The translations under genes were made by a program, and so were the position numbers. Below the pieces are notes generated by a model, which made no database searches, was not told the origin of the DNA, and worked only from the letters and a program-made list of their open reading frames with translations. From positions 1,736,001 to 1,800,000 of the forward strand of contig NZ_CP088252.1 of NCBI RefSeq assembly GCF_021117385.1: DNA of 64,000 nucleotides, written 5' to 3'. The first letter of the stretch is position 1. Each line of letters begins with the position of its first letter. The DNA is from Frateuria soli (GTDB lineage: Bacteria; Pseudomonadota; Gammaproteobacteria; Xanthomonadales; Rhodanobacteraceae). Shown here one piece after another: positions 38,502 through 46,666 of this stretch.

Positions 38502-38948
38502 ATGAAACTGCTCGATATCGCGGACGTCGCCAGGCGCTCCGGCCTGCCACCCTCCACGTTGCGCTTCTACGAGCAGAAGGGACTGATCGCCTCGGTCGGC
38601 CGGCACGGCCTGCGGCGCCTGTTCGGGCCCGACGTGCTCGAGCGGCTGGCGCTGGTCACGCTGGGGCGCAGCGCCGGCTTCTCGCTGGACGACCTGGCCG
38701 GGCTGTTCAGATCCGGGGGCAAGCCACGCATCGACCGCCAGCGGATGGCGGCCAGGGCCGACGAGCTGGACCGGACCATCCGGCAACTCGCCGCGGTGCG
38801 GGAAGGCCTCCGTCATGCGGCGACCTGCCCCGCGCCGAACCATCTCGAATGCCCCAGTTTCCAGCGCCTGATGCGCGTCGCCACGGCGAACCAGGTGCGC
38901 CTTGCCGCCACGCCGGCGCCACGTCGCAAGGCGCCACCGCGGCACTGA
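38502..38948 (+). CDS. MerR-family transcriptional regulator
   Basis: A 148-residue regulator. The winged-helix DNA-binding domain begins MKLLDIADVARRSGLPPSTL and continues RFYEQKGLI and RRLFGPDVLERLALVTLG. A dimerisation helix (about 75-105) follows. The C-terminal region has two cysteines in CPAPNHLEC, possibly metal or redox sensing. It lacks the four-cysteine cluster of SoxR. ATG 38502 lies only 5 bases from the palindrome, so binding there may also limit its own expression. Confidence 0.9.
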   Translation: MKLLDIADVARRSGLPPSTLRFYEQKGLIASVGRHGLRRLFGPDVLERLALVTLGRSAGFSLDDLAGLFRSGGKPRIDRQRMAARADELDRTIRQLAAVREGLRHAATCPAPNHLECPSFQRLMRVATANQVRLAATPAPRRKAPPRH

Positions 38949-39040
38949 CGCACGCTTGATCGGCCGGTAACACCCGCGGGCACAGGATGACCGCCGGGAA
39001 ACCCGGGCTGGCCGCGCTGTCCACCTGCGGGAGGCCTCTC

Positions 39041-39595
39041 ATGCCTGCGTCGATCACTCCGCTTGTCCTTGTCGCCGCCCTGCTCGCCATGCCCATGGCG
39101 CATGCCGAGAACCCCAAACAGCCTTCCGATGCCCAGCTCATCGCCAGCGCCCTGCGCGCGGCGCCCGCTGGCGTAGGGCGCCATGCCACTGTCATGGCGA
39201 TGCAGCCCGACGGCACCATGCGCACGCTGCGCCGGGGCACCAACGGCTTTACCTGCATCCCCGACGCGCCAGCCACGCCCGGCCCCGACCCGATGTGCGC
39301 GGACAAGGCCGCCATGGGCTGGGTGCATGCCTGGCTGACCCACGCCACGCCACCGGCCGGCAAGGTCGGCCTGATGTACATGCTCGAAGGCGGCACCGAC
39401 GCCAGCAACACCGATCCCTATGCGAGCAAGCCGCAGGGCAACCACTGGATCAAGACCGGCCCGCACGTGATGGTGGTTGGCGCCGACCAGGCCTTCTACG
39501 ACCAGTACCCGAAGACGGCGGACCCCGACACGGGCGCGCCCTACGTGATGTGGGCGGACACGCCCTACCGGCACCTGATGGCGCCGGTCCGCTGA
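39041..39595 (+). CDS. Exported hypothetical protein, 184 residues
   Basis: The ATG at 39041 (GGGAGG upstream) gives a signal peptide ending MPMAHAENPKQ. The mature part contains LIASALRAAPAGVGRHATVM, a cysteine pair spaced 14 residues apart (FTCIPDAPA, DPMCADKAAMGW) and KVGLMYMLEGGTDASNTDPY. It ends APYVMWADTPYRHLMAPVR. Similar proteins occur in other proteobacteria as far as I recall, without known function. It is probably periplasmic. Confidence 0.7.
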   Translation: MPASITPLVLVAALLAMPMAHAENPKQPSDAQLIASALRAAPAGVGRHATVMAMQPDGTMRTLRRGTNGFTCIPDAPATPGPDPMCADKAAMGWVHAWLTHATPPAGKVGLMYMLEGGTDASNTDPYASKPQGNHWIKTGPHVMVVGADQAFYDQYPKTADPDTGAPYVMWADTPYRHLMAPVR

Positions 39596-39602
39596 ACTGC
39601 GG

Positions 39603-39676
39603 GACCCCGCAGGGCGGGCTTCGGCCCACCCTGGCATGCGGGGAAAGGACGGGCGGGCGGGCCGAAGCCCACCTAC
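39603..39676. repeat. Two TTCG-loop hairpins between convergent genes
   Basis: GGGCGGGC-TTCG-GCCCACCC and, in inverted form, GGGCGGGC-CGAA-GCCCACC are separated by about 25 bases. The element resembles the GGGTGGGC hairpin at 12358-12384. Between convergent genes it may end both transcripts. The second hairpin runs to the phospholipase stop codon. Confidence 0.55.
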
Positions 39677-41133
39677 AACTGGGAGGCGAACCCGGCCCAG
39701 AAGCGGTCGGTGACCTGCTGCGTCCACGGCCGCTCCCGCAACTGCGCGATCGTCACCGGCTGCGACACGGTCAGGTCGCGATCGAACACGCCCGCCATCT
39801 CCCGCGCGTACGGCCGGTCGTAGATCGCGATGTTGGCTTCATCGTTGAGATGGAACGAGCGGCTGTCGAAGTTGGCCGAGCCGGCAAGGGTCAGGTAGCC
39901 GTCGACCACCATCAGCTTGCTGTGGAACAGCGAGGGCGTATAGCGCGCGATCGCCGCGCCGGCAGCGAGGAAGTCGGCCCAGTAGGTGCGCGAGGCGTCG
40001 CCGACCATGTGGCCGTCGACGTGGTCGCCCTCCACGATGATGCGCACGCGCACGCCGCGTGCGAGCGCGTCGAGCAGGGCCTGCCGGACCGCCGCGTCCG
40101 GAACGAAGTAGGACGCCTCCAGGTCGATCGATCGTCGCGCCCCGGCGATCGCCAGCAGGAACATCCGCTGCGAGTTGTACTCGCCGACGCGGTCGGTACT
40201 TGCGATCACCTGCACCGGCAACTGGCCCGGCACCGCGGAGGGCTTCGCTTCGGGCGGCGGCAGCCGCTGGCCGCCGGTGGCCAGCCAGTGTTCCTCGAAC
40301 ACGCCGCGCATCCGGCCCACGGCCGGGCCCCGCAGGCGGAACATCATGTCGCGCTTCTGACTGCCGTCGCTGGCGTTGCCCCGCCAGGCGTCGTCGATGC
40401 CCATGCCGCCGGTCCAGGCCACGCGATCGTCGACCACCATCAGCTTGCGGTGGGTCCGCTTGTTGAGGCTCGCCAGCTGGTCCAGCCGTACCGGCCGGTA
40501 GAAATGGAAATCGACGCCCGCGGCACGCAGCCTCGCGGCGTCGGTCACGTTGCCGCGCGACCCCATCCAGTCGACCACCATGCGCACCTTCACGCCGGCG
40601 CGTGCGCGCTCGGACAGCGCGGCGACGAAGACGTCCGCCACACGTCCACGACGCAGGATGTAGCTTTCCAGCTCGATGCTTTTCCGCGCCGAACGGATGT
40701 CCGCCAGCATCGCCGGGAAGTAGGCATCACCGTTCTGCAGGTCGACCACCGCGTTGCCCGGCGTGACGGGACTGCCCAGCAGGGCTTCCGCCTGCCGCCG
40801 GAACGCCGGGCTGTCGACCGGCGCCACGTGCGCCGGCGCCTGCGCCAGCCCCGGCCCCTCGGGCAGCACGTTGGCCGCGGTCAGGCCCGCCAGGCCGGCC
40901 GCACACGTCGCGACCAGCAGCAGCCCGACCCTGCGCCAGGTCCCGCGCAGATGCGCGCCGAGCCGCCGCACATGCGAACGGCCGGACGCGTTCCCGGTCG
41001 GATCGGGTGTGCCGGGGCATGTGCGCGAGGTGCGCACGCTGGTGGATGCGCATGCGGAAGACCGGCTGGCGGCGGACGGTGCGCGGGGGAATGACTGCAT
41101 GCGGGTTTTCTGGCCAAACTGACGTCGAATCAT
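39673..41133 (-). CDS. Phospholipase D / cardiolipin synthase-like protein
   Basis: A 486-residue protein from ATG 41133. The N-terminal 70 residues are basic and low-complexity, with one membrane helix (about 67-90, VGLLLVATCAAGLAGLTAAN). Two PLD catalytic motifs follow: THRKLMVVDDRVAWTGGMG and FHSKLMVVDGYLTLAGSANF, each with the HxK(x)4D core. These mark the superfamily that includes cardiolipin synthases. The N-terminus is uncertain; ATG 41100 gives a form 11 residues shorter. It is divergent from the Nudix gene. Confidence 0.87.
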   Translation of the reverse strand: MIRRQFGQKTRMQSFPRAPSAASRSSACASTSVRTSRTCPGTPDPTGNASGRSHVRRLGAHLRGTWRRVGLLLVATCAAGLAGLTAANVLPEGPGLAQAPAHVAPVDSPAFRRQAEALLGSPVTPGNAVVDLQNGDAYFPAMLADIRSARKSIELESYILRRGRVADVFVAALSERARAGVKVRMVVDWMGSRGNVTDAARLRAAGVDFHFYRPVRLDQLASLNKRTHRKLMVVDDRVAWTGGMGIDDAWRGNASDGSQKRDMMFRLRGPAVGRMRGVFEEHWLATGGQRLPPPEAKPSAVPGQLPVQVIASTDRVGEYNSQRMFLLAIAGARRSIDLEASYFVPDAAVRQALLDALARGVRVRIIVEGDHVDGHMVGDASRTYWADFLAAGAAIARYTPSLFHSKLMVVDGYLTLAGSANFDSRSFHLNDEANIAIYDRPYAREMAGVFDRDLTVSQPVTIAQLRERPWTQQVTDRFWAGFASQL

Positions 41134-41215
41134 GGACTTGTGCCGGTGAACCCCAAGCAAGCACGGCTATTGCGGGCGTCGGCATCGGTCACCCCGTCCA
41201 CTGCGGAGAGAAGAC

Positions 41216-41680
41216 ATGCACGGTATCCCCACGCGCTGCTCGCTGGTTTCGGTAATCCCCGTCCGCGGCGATGGCGAGCACGCCCGCACCCTGCTCCTGC
41301 GCCGCGCGGGAACCGACCTGCACGGGCTCTGGACCTACGCCGCCGGGCACCTGGAAGCGGGCGAGAAAGCATGGCAGGCAGCGGTGCGCGAGCTGGCCGA
41401 GGAGACCGGATTGCGCCCGGCGGCGCTCTACTCGGCCGACCAGTGCGAGACCTACTACGACGTGCGCGAGGAATGCATCGCGGTGGTGCCCGCGTTCGTT
41501 GCCCATGTCGAGTCCGATGCCGCCGTGCATCTGGACGCCGAGCACGACGACTACGCCTGGCTGACCTTCCCCGATGCCATCGCGCGCCTTCCGTTCGGCG
41601 GCCAGCGCACGCTCTACGCGCACGTCTACCGGGAGTTCGTCCAGCGCCCGCCATCGGCGGCGTTGCGGATGCCGCAGTAG
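41216..41680 (+). CDS. Nudix hydrolase
   Basis: A 154-residue protein that hydrolyses a nucleoside-diphosphate-linked substrate. The Nudix box is complete: GHLEAGEKAWQAAVRELAEE followed by TGL, with the Mg-binding REL-EE residues. Substrate is not predictable; the size and the dihydroneopterin-triphosphate-like order HLEAGE/RELAEETG suggest a small NTP-type hydrolase. ATG 41216 has GGAG upstream. The phospholipase gene is divergent. Confidence 0.92.
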   Translation: MHGIPTRCSLVSVIPVRGDGEHARTLLLRRAGTDLHGLWTYAAGHLEAGEKAWQAAVRELAEETGLRPAALYSADQCETYYDVREECIAVVPAFVAHVESDAAVHLDAEHDDYAWLTFPDAIARLPFGGQRTLYAHVYREFVQRPPSAALRMPQ

Positions 41681-41864
41681 CTGCGGGCAGGCGTCCGGGC
41701 GCCCGCACGGCAGGCCGTTCACGCCAGACAGGCAGCCCGCGACGGAAGCGACGGCCCAGGTCGCACGCCCCGTTTCCCGAGCCCGCCCGGCGGGCGAAGC
41801 TTCGAGGCCCCCTCGGGACATCGCCCGCCAGTGGGTTCAGGACGACGCGCAACGCAAGGTGCGT

Positions 41865-42311
41865 TCAGTGCCTGCTCTCGCTCGGCGGCGGTGATTGCGC
41901 CGCATCCATCCGGTTGTCGACCCGCTCCACGCCCAGCATGTCCGACACGGCGGTCACCAGCGCGTCGACCTCGGTAAGCGGGGCCGAGCCACTCAGTGTC
42001 ACCTGGCCGTCCTCCACGTGCACCTCGACCTTTCCCGGCTGGGCCACCAGATGGCCCAGCCGCGAGCGGATACGGTCGTGCAGTTGCCGGTCGTCCGCGG
42101 GTTCGTGCCCGTGTAGGCGGGCGGACGCGCCGCGCAAACGATCGGCCGCGTGTTTTACCTGGTCGTGCGCGTAGTCGTGGATGTCCTGCCCCGCGGCGAG
42201 GGCCTTGTCGCGCGCGGTGGCACGGCGCCGGCGCCCGGCCACCGGATCGAGCAGATACATCGTCGCCGCACCCGCCGCAAACGCGGCGGCAAGCTTCAGT
42301 AGTCGAGCCAC
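41865..42311 (-). CDS. BON-domain membrane-anchored protein
   Basis: A 148-residue protein. A short N-terminal hydrophobic helix (LLKLAAAFAAGAATMYLLDP) is followed by RRRR and a charged stretch like YtxH-type proteins. A BON domain follows (DRQLHDRIRSRLGHLVAQPG, VEVHVEDGQVTLSGSAP, GVERVDNRMD). BON domains bind phospholipid or stabilise membranes in OsmY-like proteins. The start is GTG 42311 with GGGAGG upstream. Confidence 0.85.
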   Translation of the reverse strand: MARLLKLAAAFAAGAATMYLLDPVAGRRRRATARDKALAAGQDIHDYAHDQVKHAADRLRGASARLHGHEPADDRQLHDRIRSRLGHLVAQPGKVEVHVEDGQVTLSGSAPLTEVDALVTAVSDMLGVERVDNRMDAAQSPPPSESRH

Positions 42312-42413
42312 GGTCGCCTCCCGAGATTACGATCCAGGCGCTCGATGCTGCACGACGCCACGCCAACGGCGCGCGAAAAAGTCCACGGCTTGAAGGGTCC
42401 AGCGGGACTTGGG

Positions 42414-42839
42414 TCAAGCCCTGGTGTCCGCTTCCGCCGGTGTGTCGTTGCCGAAGGGGCCGCGCATGAGCAGCGCGCCGTAGACCACCGCCAGCACCCC
42501 GAACACGACGGTGAGGAAAAGCAGCACTGGCGATGCACCGCCGCCCATCGCCGGATGGCCCAGGCTGAAGGCACTGACCAGGTAGAGCATGAGGTTGGCG
42601 AGCACGGTCGGGCGTCCGTAGATGCCACCGACGAGCATCCGGCGCTGGTTCCAGTTGAGCCAGGCCAGCGCCAGCCATCCGGCCGAGATCAGTTGCCCGA
42701 GGACCGTCGCACTGGCGGACGCGCCCGGCACCAGTCGTGGCAACAGCACGTCGGAACCGAACAACAGGACAATGCCACCGGCGCCAAGGACGAGGGCACT
42801 GGAGGTCGTGATGAAGGACGACGTGCGGGTAGCGCTCAT
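42414..42839 (-). CDS. Small integral membrane protein, 141 residues
   Basis: Four predicted membrane helices (about 12-33, 44-62, 76-95, 103-124). No family is recognised. The N-terminus is MSATRTSSFITTSSALVLGA and the C-terminus is polar (NDTPAEADTRA). ATG 42839 has GTGGAG upstream. It follows the HD-domain gene by 30 bases on the same strand and may share its transcript. Confidence 0.65.
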   Translation of the reverse strand: MSATRTSSFITTSSALVLGAGGIVLLFGSDVLLPRLVPGASASATVLGQLISAGWLALAWLNWNQRRMLVGGIYGRPTVLANLMLYLVSAFSLGHPAMGGGASPVLLFLTVVFGVLAVVYGALLMRGPFGNDTPAEADTRA

Positions 42840-42869
42840 GCCATGGACTCCACTTCGCTGGCTGGGTGA

Positions 42870-43553
42870 TCAGGATCGAAGCTGCGCGACGGCGCGTGCC
42901 AGGTTGGCCCTCGCCTGCCTTTCGCGCAGCCTGAAAGGCCGATTCGCATAGATCCGCGGGCGCGCCAGGAACTGCTCCAGCCGCCGCGCCCTGCCGGCAC
43001 GATAGAGCACTGCTGGCACGTGCCGGTATTCGCGTCGGATGGCCTGCTCGAAGAAGTCGTACACCGCCGGCCGGGCGCCAAGGATCGACAGGTCGATATC
43101 GACCAGGAAGGACTGGTCGTTCGTACAGGTGGGCGCCTCGTGCCGCGTGACCATGATCAGCTCCACCACGCGCGCGATGGCCTCCTCCGGCGCACCATGG
43201 CGAGCCAGGAAGTCCTGCACCCACCGGGCACTCTTCTGTTCGTTCTTCGACGAGAGCGGATCGTAGACCGCGTCATGGAACCACAGCGCCAGTTCGACCT
43301 CGCGCGGGCGGTCGAGCGCCTCCACGCAGGCATCCAGACGCCGCGGGCAGGCATCGACGTGTGTGCCGGTGTGGTAGTGCCGGTGCTTCTGTCCATAGGC
43401 GGACACCAGCGCGCGCCAGGCTTCCTCGCACGGCGGCAGGTCCCAGGTCCGCATCAGGGAGAACCAGCGCGCGCGGGGCATCGCCTCGCGCGGTCCGGAT
43501 CCGGCTCCCGCGAGCCCGTCGACGCCAGGCGGCGTCGTGCCGTCCGTATCCAT
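42870..43553 (-). CDS. HD-domain metal-dependent phosphohydrolase (predicted)
   Basis: A 227-residue soluble protein. The HD signature appears as KHRHYHTGTHVDACPRRLDA (first His), ALWFHDAVYDPL (HD pair) and VDIDLSILG with a later Asp. This is the pattern of COG4339-type predicted HD phosphohydrolases, whose substrates are not known to me. I chose ATG 43553 with ribosome binding site GAGAGGGGG. An in-frame ATG near 43604 would add 17 residues without family support. Confidence 0.82.
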   Translation of the reverse strand: MDTDGTTPPGVDGLAGAGSGPREAMPRARWFSLMRTWDLPPCEEAWRALVSAYGQKHRHYHTGTHVDACPRRLDACVEALDRPREVELALWFHDAVYDPLSSKNEQKSARWVQDFLARHGAPEEAIARVVELIMVTRHEAPTCTNDQSFLVDIDLSILGARPAVYDFFEQAIRREYRHVPAVLYRAGRARRLEQFLARPRIYANRPFRLRERQARANLARAVAQLRS

Positions 43554-43720
43554 CGAGCCCCCTCTCCTGTTCGCCGCGCGCCGCGTCCCGGCCCGATCGG
43601 TCATGCCCGGCAGGCGGGCCGGGGAATGTAGCGGCCGCGGGAGCGCAGCGGGTGGACGGCGTTTTCGAAGCCCGCATGGCATCCGGATCGTCGAGCGCAG
43701 GGCCTCCCCCTCTCCCCAAC

Positions 43721-43834
43721 CCTCTCCCCCGGCTGCGCCGGGGGAGAGGGAGCCTGGTTCCGGCCTGGGTGTGACATCAGGCAGGCTTGCCAGATGGGCG
43801 CGGATGGCGCTCATGCGTCGTCCTGCAGTGCCGG
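43721..43834. repeat. Direct repeat copy A
   Basis: Starts with the palindrome CCTCTCCCCCGG-CTGCG-CCGGGGGAGAGG. It continues AGCCTGGTTCCGGCCT and ends CTCATGCGTCGTCCTGCAGTG. A second copy with about 85% identity by eye lies 88 bases further on in the same orientation. Confidence 0.75.
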
Positions 43835-43921
43835 GTGCTGGTGATGGACCGGGGCAAGATAACGGGCTCCTGGCGCACCCGCGGGCCGGACGCCCGCGCT
43901 ACGCGATGCCCCGCTCCTGCC

Positions 43922-44040
43922 CCCTCTCCCCCGGCCCCGCCGGGGGAGAGGGGGCCTGGTTCCGGCCTCTGGGCATGGCATCAGGCGGGTTTGCCAGATG
44001 GGCACGCGGATCGCGCTCATGCGTCGTCCTGCAGTGTCGG
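43922..44040. repeat. Direct repeat copy B
   Basis: Same order as copy A: CCTCTCCCCCGG-CCC-CGCCGGGGGAGAGG, GGCCTGGTTCCGGCCT, then TTGCCAGATGGGCACGCGGA, CTCATGCGTCGTCCTGCAGTG. Differences are scattered substitutions and small indels, so the duplication is not recent. Confidence 0.75.
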
Positions 44041-44363
44041 GCGCGGGCGCGCACGATCGGGGAATCTGCAAGCGCACGGGAGCAAGGCGTCTTTCCTGCA
44101 GCACCCTTGTCGCAGGCTCACCTTCCATGATTCGATCCGTGCCCTTCCTGCTGACCCGCGCGACGACCAGGTGCGCATGGAACTGGCGCCCAACAGCGGC
44201 AATGTGCTGGCCTTCCAGACCGAAGGCGGCAGGGTCGTGGCGGTCAGGCTCGAGGGCATGGTGTTCGTCAGGGACGCCCCCGGCACACGCCCGACGCTGC
44301 GGTGAGTGACCTTCCGGCACGTCCCGGCCCGTCTCCACGCCGGGAAAGCGTTCCGGTGCCGAG

Positions 44364-44759
44364 CTAGAAATCGGACATGCCGAACCTGGCCACGCCCCTG
44401 TTCTGGCCCGGAGGATCCAGCGTGCCCAGGTCCAGTTCCAGCGGCGGGCCGATCCATTCGGCCAGATGCGTGTGATCGGCCAGGTCGTCGTCGGTCAGCG
44501 GATGGATCAACGTGGTCAGGCCGCAGGCGCGGACGAATTCGCGGACGACCGCCAGACCGTCGGCGGTGAAGTGGATCTCGAACTGCGGCAGCAGATGGGG
44601 GCCCGCTCCAGCGTCCCTCAGGCAGCCGACGAAACGCAGTTGCGGAAGATCACCCGAGTGGAGGCGCTGGCGCACCACCGCATGCGCCGTCTCGGCCAGA
44701 CTCCGGTCGGCCGGCTCGAAATAGATGTGCGCGTGGTAAGGCGCTTGCGTGGGATTCAA
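44364..44759 (-). CDS. DOPA 4,5-dioxygenase family protein
   Basis: A 131-residue protein of the small extradiol-dioxygenase-like family. Key stretches are YHAHIYFEPADRSLAETAHA (HxH metal-binding type), LLPQFEIHFTADGLAVVREF, LIHPLTDDDLADHTHLAEWI and GPPLELDLGTLDP. Members in fungi cleave DOPA; bacterial substrates are unclear. I prefer the TTG at 44759, with GGAGAGA 5 bases upstream and a family-typical N-terminus. ATG 44792 would add 11 residues but has a poor ribosome binding site. A LysR regulator is divergent and probably controls it. Confidence 0.85.
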   Translation of the reverse strand: MNPTQAPYHAHIYFEPADRSLAETAHAVVRQRLHSGDLPQLRFVGCLRDAGAGPHLLPQFEIHFTADGLAVVREFVRACGLTTLIHPLTDDDLADHTHLAEWIGPPLELDLGTLDPPGQNRGVARFGMSDF

Positions 44760-45108
44760 CGGTCTCTCCGCGACGATGGAGCGCCCACCCATCGGCTTCA
44801 TGGGCGGGGAGCGCGATGGTGGCCAGCGGCCATCATGCCGGGACGCCTGCGGGCGCACCGGGCCACGGGTCCCGTTCTCGCGTACTGCCTTGCGTTGGCG
44901 GCTTCGCCCGTCCGTGGTCCGGCGAGGGTGTGGCAGGCGCCGGCGAAGCCTTGCCACCGTCGGTTTGGTCCGCACGTGGCGGCCGCTCGATCCAGTCGAT
45001 GCTGGGGATGTCCAGGTGCAGGCTGGGCATGGAGCTCCTCGCGTCCGTCAAAGGCCTCGCGGCGCATGATGGGAGCGCACGGCGGGTTGATAAACATGCA
45101 AGACTTAC

Positions 45109-45142
45109 GTTCATAACAAACCCCATGGTTTTGAATATGAAC
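45109..45142. promoter_or_regulatory. Inverted repeat over the LysR start codon
   Basis: GTTCATA, 20 bases, TATGAAC. The right arm covers the LysR ATG. The stretch is unusually A/T-rich for this genome and lies between the divergent dioxygenase and LysR genes. It could be an autoregulatory site, though LysR sites usually follow T-N11-A with shorter spacing. Confidence 0.4.
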
Positions 45143-46084
45143 AAGCTCGCCGGCATGGAAATGTTCGTGCGCGTGGTCGACTCCGGCAGCTTCGCGGCGG
45201 CCGCCGACGCGAGCGGCGTGTCCGCGACCATGGTCGCCAAGCACGTCGCGGCGATCGAACAGCGGCTGGGCGCCCGGCTGCTCCATCGCACCACGCGCCG
45301 GCAGCAGCTCTCCGACGTCGGGCGGCTCTACTACGAACGCTGCAAGCTGGCCCTGGCCGAAGTGGCGCTGGCCGAGGCGAGCGCAGTGGAACTCCAGGCG
45401 GCGCCGAAAGGGCGGCTGCGGATGGTGGCCCCGGTCGGTTTCGGCAGCCACATGGTGCCCGCGCTCGCCGAATACATGGCCCGACATCCCGAGGTCAGCG
45501 TCGAACTCACGCTGGACAATCGCCCGCCCAACCTGGCCGACGGCGGCTTCGAACTGGGCATTCTGGTCGGCGACGTCACGGAGCCAGGCGTGGTCGCGCG
45601 GCCACTGCGCCACTACCGGCGCATCCTCGCCGCCTCGCCCGGGTACCTGGCACGCCACGGCCATCCAGCGCGGCCGCACGACCTGGCCGGTCACGAATGC
45701 CTGGGCCTGTCCTACTGGCGGCGATCGGACGTATGGCGGCTGGTCGGACCCGATGGCGCGACGAGCACCGTCACCGTGCGCGGCCGCTTCACCGCCAACC
45801 AGGGCAACGCCCTGCGCATCGCCGCGCTCAGCGGCATCGGCATCGCACTGCAACCGGAGCCGCTGCTGGCCGACGACCTCGCCGCCGGGCGACTGGTGCG
45901 CGTCCTGCCGGGCTGGTCGCTCACACCCTCGCCGATGCATCTGATCTACGCGCAGGACCGTCGCCCCACGGCCAAGCTGCGCAGCGCGATCGACTTCCTG
46001 CTCGCGCGCTACGGACAGGACCTCGCGGCCGGACCGGCGAACGCGGGCACCACGCCCGTGTCGAGCGCCCCGACCGCGTCGTGA
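45137..46084 (+). CDS. LysR-family transcriptional regulator
   Basis: A 315-residue regulator. The N-terminal winged helix-turn-helix reads MNKLAGMEMFVRVVDSGSFA, then AAADASGVSATMVAKHVAAI and RLGARLLHRTTRRQQLSDVG. The effector-binding domain (about 90-295) has LRMVAPVGFGSHMVPALAEY and AALSGIGIALQPEPLLADDL. It belongs to the large CrgA/DhaL-like group. ATG 45137 is preferred over ATG 45125; neither has a clear ribosome binding site. The divergent DOPA-dioxygenase gene is its likely target. Confidence 0.92.
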   Translation: MNKLAGMEMFVRVVDSGSFAAAADASGVSATMVAKHVAAIEQRLGARLLHRTTRRQQLSDVGRLYYERCKLALAEVALAEASAVELQAAPKGRLRMVAPVGFGSHMVPALAEYMARHPEVSVELTLDNRPPNLADGGFELGILVGDVTEPGVVARPLRHYRRILAASPGYLARHGHPARPHDLAGHECLGLSYWRRSDVWRLVGPDGATSTVTVRGRFTANQGNALRIAALSGIGIALQPEPLLADDLAAGRLVRVLPGWSLTPSPMHLIYAQDRRPTAKLRSAIDFLLARYGQDLAAGPANAGTTPVSSAPTAS

Positions 46085-46253
46085 CCCTCGCAAGAACCTG
46101 CTTGCTGAACTGCCTGCAACGGCGGTCTTAACCGGAACCCGTCATTCGGTAGCGGTTGTCCATAATCAGTCACTCGGGGACGGCGTTTTGACAGGTGCTG
46201 GACTGGCCTGCGGGACTAATGAAGCACTGGTTGCACAGCTCACGGGACACACC

Positions 46254-46538
46254 ATGCTCGATAGCGCGGAACATCTCGGCCAGGCCCTGGGCGACTGGTC
46301 GGGTCACCCCAACAAGGCATACGTGGGAAAGATCGATCGCGTGCTGACGTCCCCCACCCAGGCGTGGACGCCGGAGTACTACATCGATCACTACCTGCAG
46401 TCGCACAACCGGCCGGTCACCCACTGGAACCGCAACGTCGTGTCGGCCGCGCTCGGCAAGTTCACGGGGCGGGCGCCGTTCAAGCGATGGGAACTGGACG
46501 AGTTTCTCGACGCCACCTGGCGCTTCGCGCCGGACTGA
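46254..46538 (+). CDS. Small hypothetical protein, 94 residues
   Basis: From ATG 46254 the protein is MLDSAEHLGQALGDWSGHPN, then AYVGKIDRVLTSPTQAWTPE, YYIDHYLQSHNRPVTHWNRN and FKRWELDEFLDATWRFAPD. It is rich in Trp, Tyr and His. No family is recognised and the ribosome binding site is weak (ACGGGACAC). It might be a short regulatory or DNA-modulating protein. Its reality rests on composition and absence of a competing frame. Confidence 0.5.
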   Translation: MLDSAEHLGQALGDWSGHPNKAYVGKIDRVLTSPTQAWTPEYYIDHYLQSHNRPVTHWNRNVVSAALGKFTGRAPFKRWELDEFLDATWRFAPD

Positions 46539-46666
46539 CTCGCGGACCGTCGGGCGATCGGTCCTCCCTTTCCGGAAAACACCCCGCGGGCGATCCGCCG
46601 ACGCGGCTGTCGATCGGCGGCTCATTCGTTCGTCGCGGGAATGAAGACCCCGATCCGGAGAACGGA

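Larger units (their letters stand above)
43554..44363. other. Gene-free stretch carrying a duplicated palindromic repeat
   Basis: About 800 bases. It holds the two repeat copies annotated separately and an open 42-codon stretch at 44177-44305 (MELAPNSGNVLAFQTEGGRV). That stretch looks like the end of a protein but has no beginning. No complete gene is supported. Confidence 0.5.

Noticed and set aside
44177-44305. A 42-codon stretch MELAPNSGNVLAFQTEGGRV...
   Set aside because: It looks like a protein C-terminus but has no start context and I cannot name a family. It may be a gene remnant; evidence is too thin for a feature.
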